Positions 58,401 through 64,000 of a DNA stretch of 64,000 nucleotides are shown in pieces. The position numbers and the translations under genes were made by a program. Location: the NCBI GenBank assembly GCA_032622095.1, contig CP136066.1, positions 148,645,559 through 148,709,558 on the forward strand, read 5' to 3'. The notes beneath the pieces are model-generated. The model made no database searches. It was given only the letters and a program-made list of their open reading frames with translations, and was not told where the DNA came from. This DNA is from Siphonodentalium dalli (lineage: Eukaryota; Mollusca; Scaphopoda; Gadilida; Siphonodentaliidae). Position 1 is the stretch's first letter. Every line of letters begins with the position of its first letter.

Positions 58401-59693
58401 TCGTCAAATTCAACCGCAATGGCACTAACCCTTGTCAGTTTTAATTTCCATGTTTCATATCTTTGTAAATGCTCAGTCTTGTTGATTTGTCTGATTAATG
58501 ATGATTGGCAACTGCGACCCCGTGTCCGGTAAAAGCTGTAGTTGGAATGTCCAAGTTCGTGAAAGTTCTATTTACTATGGCGATTATTTGAGAAGCTTTA
58601 TTGTTTTAGGATACTGTAGAAAGGCTAATCTGGCCGTGTCAAATTGAGCTATAGCGATGGGATATCTCGCAGGACAACACATTTCGGGTTTTCGTGGGGT
58701 GTGTATTCGCTGGATGTCTTAAAGTTGCAGTATGTGACTATTATGACCGCGTTAATTGCGTTCGATGTTTAGGTATGAACAATGGCTGGACCATGCACAC
58801 TTGAAGATTTTATGGCGGGAACCCATTTTTTCACCCACTGACCGACGCGCGAAGCGCGTCCAGTGGGTGTCTATAATCGTAGGACTCATGCGTTTCTGCT
58901 GAATTGAACTAGTGCCTATGCGTTTCTGCTGAGCTGCACTGACGTTTGATCGCAGAATAAAATTAAAATCACTATCAAAGCACACCTTTGGATAACACCG
59001 CCATAAACAGTGACATATTATGATGTTGAGCTCGTATCATCAATAAAATTAGAGTTATAACTTATAAAACTAAGAATTACTGCTAAAGTATTTATACCAA
59101 TTGAGTAACTAGATTCAGGTTGAGCTGGAACTTGAGAACTTTTTAATTTCAACCAATTGAAATGTCGTTGAGAGTGGAAAGGGTTAAGGTTGGGAAGCAA
59201 CGCAAATGACGTCATCGTAAACAAGGCGCCTCAAAATCAAACCGTACACATGTACATGTCTCGCTTTGTCTCGGAAGCTGATTTAAATTCATTCATTTTG
59301 ACTGTTTCTGTGTCCTAAGATATTAAAAACTTGCGAGATATCTTTGAATGTGCTTAGGGAGGATTGTTTTGATATCTAATTTATTGGATTTACCTCACAA
59401 AAAGGTGAGTTTCAGGCCTGCATTTGTTCAATGTGTTGTCAATCTGATCAGCGCTCGTCTTCAACTGGCTGAATTCGCACGTTTGAAGCAAACGTTTTCT
59501 CCACTAAAATTCTCTCAAAATGCACCATAATCTGTCAAATTCTCTCAATAATTATATCTAAATACATCTTAGCTTTTGTTAGGATCAGATCTCCCCGTCG
59601 AGAAAGCGATATTTTGACTAAAACGACACTTAGGAAAATGATTGTTAAATTTGTTTACGCTGCTTTAGACGTAGTAGTACCGTTTACGCTGGA
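58401..59693. other. Stretch without a supported gene
   Basis: Contains the hairpin at 58,832-58,869. Repeated ATGCGTTTCTGCTGA words lie near 58,887 and 58,918. No coding segment is convincing. Confidence 0.4.
58832..58869. repeat. GC-rich hairpin
   Basis: CACCCACTG-ACC-GACGCGC-GAA-GCGCGTC-CAGTGGGTG forms a two-part stem with 9- and 7-bp perfect segments. The GCGCGAAGCGCG loop resembles the loops of the foldbacks at 820-980 and 2773-2919. Confidence 0.7.
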
Positions 59694-60225
59694 TTTTTAT
59701 CATCGAAAAAAATCAATTTCTTCCATCTAAAAGATAATTACGTGCTGAACCCTGCCGTTTTAGGAATATATAAGTAATCCACTCAGAAACACCGACTCTC
59801 AGCTTAAAATTTTGAAAATTAACAGTTTTATCGACATAAATAGATTTGAATGGGACAATCCCTTGTTAAAATTTATCATCGAAAAAAATTCATTTCTTCC
59901 ATCTAAAACATAATTACGTAATGGACCCTGGCATTTTAGGAATATATAATTATTCCACGTAGATATACCAAGTCTCAGCTTAAAATTTTGAAAAATAAGA
60001 GTTTTATGGACATAAATCGTTTTGAATGGCAAATCCTATATTAAAATTTATCATCGAAAAAAAATTATTTCTGCCGTCTAGAACATAATTACGTGCTGGA
60101 ACCTGTCATTTTAAGAATATATAAGTATTTCACTCAGACACACCAATTCTCAGCTTAAAATTTTGAAAAATAAGAGTTTTATGGACATAAATCGATTTGA
60201 ATGGGAAATCCTGTGTTAAATAAAT
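59694..60225 (+). repeat. 176-bp tandem repeat
   Basis: Three units with TTTATCATCGAAAAAAA at about 59,696, 59,872 and 60,048. Each contains CATAATTACGT, GGAATATATAA, CAGCTTAAAATTTTGAAAA and GACATAAAT. Confidence 0.85.
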
Positions 60226-60600
60226 TTTAGGGCCCTGCGAATGTTTTCTGATGTTCTCCATATTGGACACCAGGGAACATATTTCACAATTTATACCTGA
60301 TAATTGTGCGACAGTACAGTCGCATTACTTTTTACGTCAACATTAGTCACTATCACTCGATAAATTTATTTCGGTCTATTTATTTAGGTCTATCGTATCA
60401 ACCCCTATCTTACTTACTTACTTACTACTTCTTCTCTACACCCGTGTACGAGCAACCTCAATATGAGTATTAAAATAATCATCACCTTCCAATTTTGTGA
60501 GTTTATATACAGTAGTTGATCTAAAAATACTAACTGACATTTTGTTGCTGTGTATATGACTGGGAACTGTGTTGTAGTTTCATAGAATTCTTCTGCTCTT
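60226..60600. repeat. Diverged satellite-like unit
   Basis: ACAGTACAGTCGCATTAC and CAACATTAGTCACTATC near 60,310-60,355 resemble ACAGTACAGTCGCGATGC and CAACATTGATCGCTATAG in the tandem duplication that follows. A (CTTA)n run lies near 60,410-60,425. Confidence 0.5.
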
Positions 60601-60957
60601 TCATAAGTAACAGCTTATTGTACCTCTCGATATGTAATGTAGCGCATAGCATAACCTGGAAGTATTGAACTGCAGCTGGGTGATGTCTTTGGAGTTATGA
60701 ATATCTTCAGATAGATTGGACACATCTAGTATGACATCCATCTTGGAGTCTTCAGACAAGTCTGTGTAGTTGACAGCAAGACACTCCCTCAATTCGTCCT
60801 CAATCTGTGGTAAAGTTCGATTTCTGACTTCATTCAGGGCTGGACATCTTATCAGAAAGTGCTGTCTGTTTTCATCTATCGTATTAACTGCATATCCAAT
60901 GATCCACATGTAACCAACCCAACCTCTAATCCTGGTCCAATTTATTACTTTTTTCAT
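60601..60957 (-). pseudogene. C-terminal fragment of a non-LTR retrotransposon protein
   Basis: The minus-strand frame contains IDENRQHFLIRCPALNEVRN, which resembles the E..HFL..CP..Nx.R zinc-knuckle region after LINE-type reverse transcriptases. It ends LQFNTSRLCYALHYISR, similar to the common SRLCYALH tail. The first ~20 residues lie in the adjoining tandem duplication (60,905 onward), so the true homologous part starts near 60,890. No RT core is attached. It belongs to a family different from the element at 52.6-56.1 kb. Confidence 0.6.
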
Positions 60958-63574
60958 CGGTATAGTCGAGTTATGTACATATTTGTATCATGTGATCAAT
61001 ACTTATGTGTATGGTTTTACGTGTACTATGCCGTATACCAATTGCTATTCCTTTCTATATAATTATGGTGCCATCTATAGAGATAGAGATAATTTCAGAC
61101 CCCCTCCCCCTTAAATCTTATACAATTGTCGCTACAGTACAGTCGCGATGCATTACATGGCAACATTGATCGCTATAGCTCTGCTAATTTATGTCAGTTC
61201 ATCGTATGAACTCCTTTTACTCCATATAACCAACCCAACATCTAATCCCAGTCCAAATGATTATTTTTCTTTTCATCGGTATAGTTCAAATGTGTTAGAT
61301 ACATATTTTATAATTTGATTCTAATTTGCATTGTACCACTATAGAAGTCGATAAATAACTATTCAGGCACTATATAGAGATAACTAACTACTAGTAAGTT
61401 TCTGACACCCCTCTATTTTATAGCCTTGTCACAACAATAGAGTTGAGATGCATAATATATCAACATTGGTCATTTTAATATCGCTCTTCAAATCTATATC
61501 GGTATCAACCCATATTTCCCTGTATCGCCCACCCCTCCCCAAGTTTTTCATTTGTATTATAGACTCGTTACATATACATTTTATCATTTGATACTGATTT
61601 GTATTCTGTATTTCTCTTCTGTTCAACAATGCCAAAATCATAACGGTGCAATGCCTTGTAACTTTTGCTTCAACATGCCGAGTTCCGCTGCAGACGATAC
61701 AAAATTGACAACATTTCGAAATGTAAACAGGCTTCATACTCACCCAAAAACAAAGGTCCCAAGTCAAGGTCCAAAATCCCCAACACACTGATGTGAGGTA
61801 TAATGATAACTCCATCTAAATAACCAATATAAGGATGTGAGGTTTAATGATATTAAACCCCATCCATATAACCAATATAAGGATGTGCGGTTTAATGATA
61901 ACCCCATCCGCATAACCAATATAAGGATGTGAGGTTAATTATAACTCCATCCACATAACTAATAAATATGTCTGAAAATTAAACAAAAAAATTAAATTCC
62001 ATGATGGCGTCCAATATCGATTACCCGGTACCTAATTCTGCTCCAAAAACATGTATTTTGAATATATGGATGTTTATGGGGAGAAACCGATTATTTCAAT
62101 GACATTTTAATTCACTTGGGGCCAAAACCCGACCTACATGTACGGGATCTCGTTTTGCGCGCGACTGTATCTTCAGCATATGTGCATCTTTAATAAGCCA
62201 ACAATTGGAATCCCAACAGAGAAGATTGGCGTGGGTCCCTCCACATGTAACCAACCCAACCTCTAATCCTGGTCCAATTTATTACTTTTTTCATCGGTAT
62301 AGTCGAGTTATGTACATATTTTTTATCATGTGATCAATACTTATGTGTATGGTATTACGTGTACTATGCCGTATACCAATTGCTATTCCTTTCTATATAA
62401 TTCTGGTGCCATCTATAGAGATAGAGATAATTTCAGACCCCCCCCATTAAATTTTATACAATTGTCGCTACAGTACAGTCGCGATGCATTACATGGCAAC
62501 ATTGATCGCTATAGCTCTACTAATTTATGTCAGTTTATCGTATGAACTCCTTTCATCGAAATAACCAACCCAACATCTAATCCCAACCCAAATTATTATT
62601 TTTCTTTTCATCGGTATAGTTCAAATGTGTTAGATACATATTTTATAATTTGATTCTAATTTGCATTGTACCACTATAGAAGTCGATAAATAACTATTCT
62701 GGCACTATATAGAGATAACTAACTACTAGTAAGTTTCTGACACCCCTCTATTTTATAGCCTTGTCGCAACAATAGAGTTGAGATGAATAATATATCAACA
62801 TTGGTCATTTTAATATCGCTCTTCAAATCTATATCGGTATCAACCCATATTTCCCTGTATCGCCCACCCCTCCCCAAGTTTTTCATTTGTATTATAGACT
62901 CGTTACATATACATTTTATCATTTGATACTGGTTTGTATTCTGTATTTCTCTTCTGTTCAACAATGCCAAAATCATAACGGTGCAATGCCTTGTAACTTT
63001 TGCTTCAACATGCCGAGTTCCGCTGCAGACGATACAAAATTGACAACATTTCGAAATGTAAACAGGCTTCAAACTCACCAAAAAACAAAGGTCCCAAGTC
63101 AAGGTCCAAAATCCTCAACACACTGATGTGAGGTATAATGATAACTCCATCTAAATAACCAATATAATGATGTGAGGTTTAATGATATTAAACCCCATCC
63201 ATACAACCAATATAAGGATGTGAGGTTTAATGATAACCCCATCCGCATAACCAATATAAGGATGTGAGGTTAATTATAACTCCATCCACATAACTAATAA
63301 ATATGTCTGAAAATTAAACAAAAAAATTAAATTCCATGATGGCGTCCAATATGGACTACCCGGTACCTAATTCTGCTCCAAAAGCATGTATTTTGATTAT
63401 ATGGATGTTTATGGGGAGAAACCGATTATTTCAATGACATTTTAATTCACTTGGGGCCAAAACCCGACCTACATGTACGGGATCTCGTTTTGCGCGCGAC
63501 TGTATCTCAGCATATGTGCATCTTTAATAAGCCAACAATTGGAATCCCAACAGAAGATTGGCGTGGGTCACTTG
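60905..63574 (+). repeat. Tandem duplication of a ~1,335-bp unit
   Basis: Copy 1 spans 60,905-62,241 and copy 2 spans 62,242-63,574, joined head to tail at CGTGGGTC|CCTCCACATGTAACC. Identity is high, with scattered substitutions and short indels. Inside each copy are three sub-repeats: two start near ACCAACCCAAC(C/A)TCTAATCC, and all share a CGTATAGT-type or TTACATATACATTTTATCAT block. Each copy also has four ~47-bp units of ACCAATATAAGGATGTGAGG. A 79-codon frame (61,552-61,791 and 62,887-63,126) is kept in both copies but has no recognised family. Confidence 0.9.
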
Positions 63575-63639
63575 CGCATAGTCATCATTGATGATCTCTA
63601 TGGGAATCAAAATTGACATTTAATAGACAATTTCGATTA

Positions 63640-64000
63640 ACCGCAATAACTTAAGGAATCTCTAATTGCGCTTAAGCCCAATGAGAATGCAATAAGACAT
63701 TCCTTATTACGCTTAACCGCAATTACTTCCCATTGCACTTAAACACAATTAATATCTCTCTCAATAGATCACCCTTCTGCAAATAGTAGAATAATCCTAT
63801 ATTTGTTCCACCCATTGTGCCATGGAGATGGACTACACCACCTGAATTATAAGGAGTTTATGTACTATATATAATATATTATTCCTTATTAAGAGATTCA
63901 TTATTGGGCTTTATCAGCGCAATTGGAATATTCTTCATTGCGCTTAAGCGCAATTAAATATTCCCTTATTGTGCTTAAGCACAATAGAGATTCCCTTATG
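63640..64000. repeat. Cluster of CTTAAG-centred palindromes, runs off the window
   Basis: TTGCGCTTAAGCGCAA at 63,938-63,953 and TTGTGCTTAAGCACAA at 63,969-63,984 are perfect 16-bp palindromes. Imperfect relatives lie near 63,666, 63,709 and 63,734. They are spaced by TATTCCCTTAT-like words. The array is cut by the window edge. Confidence 0.75.

Overview
The window looks like nuclear DNA from an invertebrate animal, most likely a spiralian such as a mollusc; the phylum is a guess. It is AT-rich and full of dispersed and tandem repeats. The only recognisable host genes are single exons of secreted, cysteine-containing proteins with metazoan splice sites: two PAN/Apple-type first exons and one C-type-lectin exon. 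I see no bacterial gene organisation, rRNA or tRNA.

The main structure is a 16,974-bp element at 33,789-50,762. It is almost entirely one giant inverted repeat, with arms of about 7.79 kb around a 1.39-kb purine-rich spacer. The 6-bp sequence CATGCA directly flanks both ends. The termini read AGTAGTAACC...GGTTACTACT. A 6-bp target duplication, AG start and ~17-kb size are the boundary features of Polinton/Maverick elements, yet no polymerase, integrase, ATPase or capsid gene is visible. Each arm carries an unrecognised 201-codon gene (open in the right arm, broken by one nonsense change in the left), an identical unrecognised 115-codon gene, and several tandem arrays. Copies of the word ACGCTCTTTA occur in both arms and also six times outside the element.

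Region by region: 1-10.8 kb holds hairpin-like foldback repeats, a higher-order satellite (4.37-6.54 kb), a MITE-like element (9.56-10.18 kb) and CAT-rich microsatellites. 10.8-19.4 kb is mostly featureless apart from a decayed non-LTR retroelement (15.66-17.0 kb). 19.39-22.2 kb is a minisatellite whose unit derives from the 3' end and splice donor of the neighbouring PAN exon (22.65-22.95 kb). 24-31 kb has degenerate repeats, a GC-rich motif island and a lectin exon. 31.5-32.7 kb is a terminal-inverted-repeat element. After the giant palindrome come a CR1/L2-like retrotransposon (52.6-56.1 kb), a PAN-type first exon (56.67-56.94 kb), satellites and a 1.33-kb tandem duplication, ending in a cluster of short palindromes.

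I see no gene set that works as a pathway. The window is best read as repeat-rich intergenic or intronic DNA around fast-evolving secreted-protein genes, invaded by several classes of mobile element.
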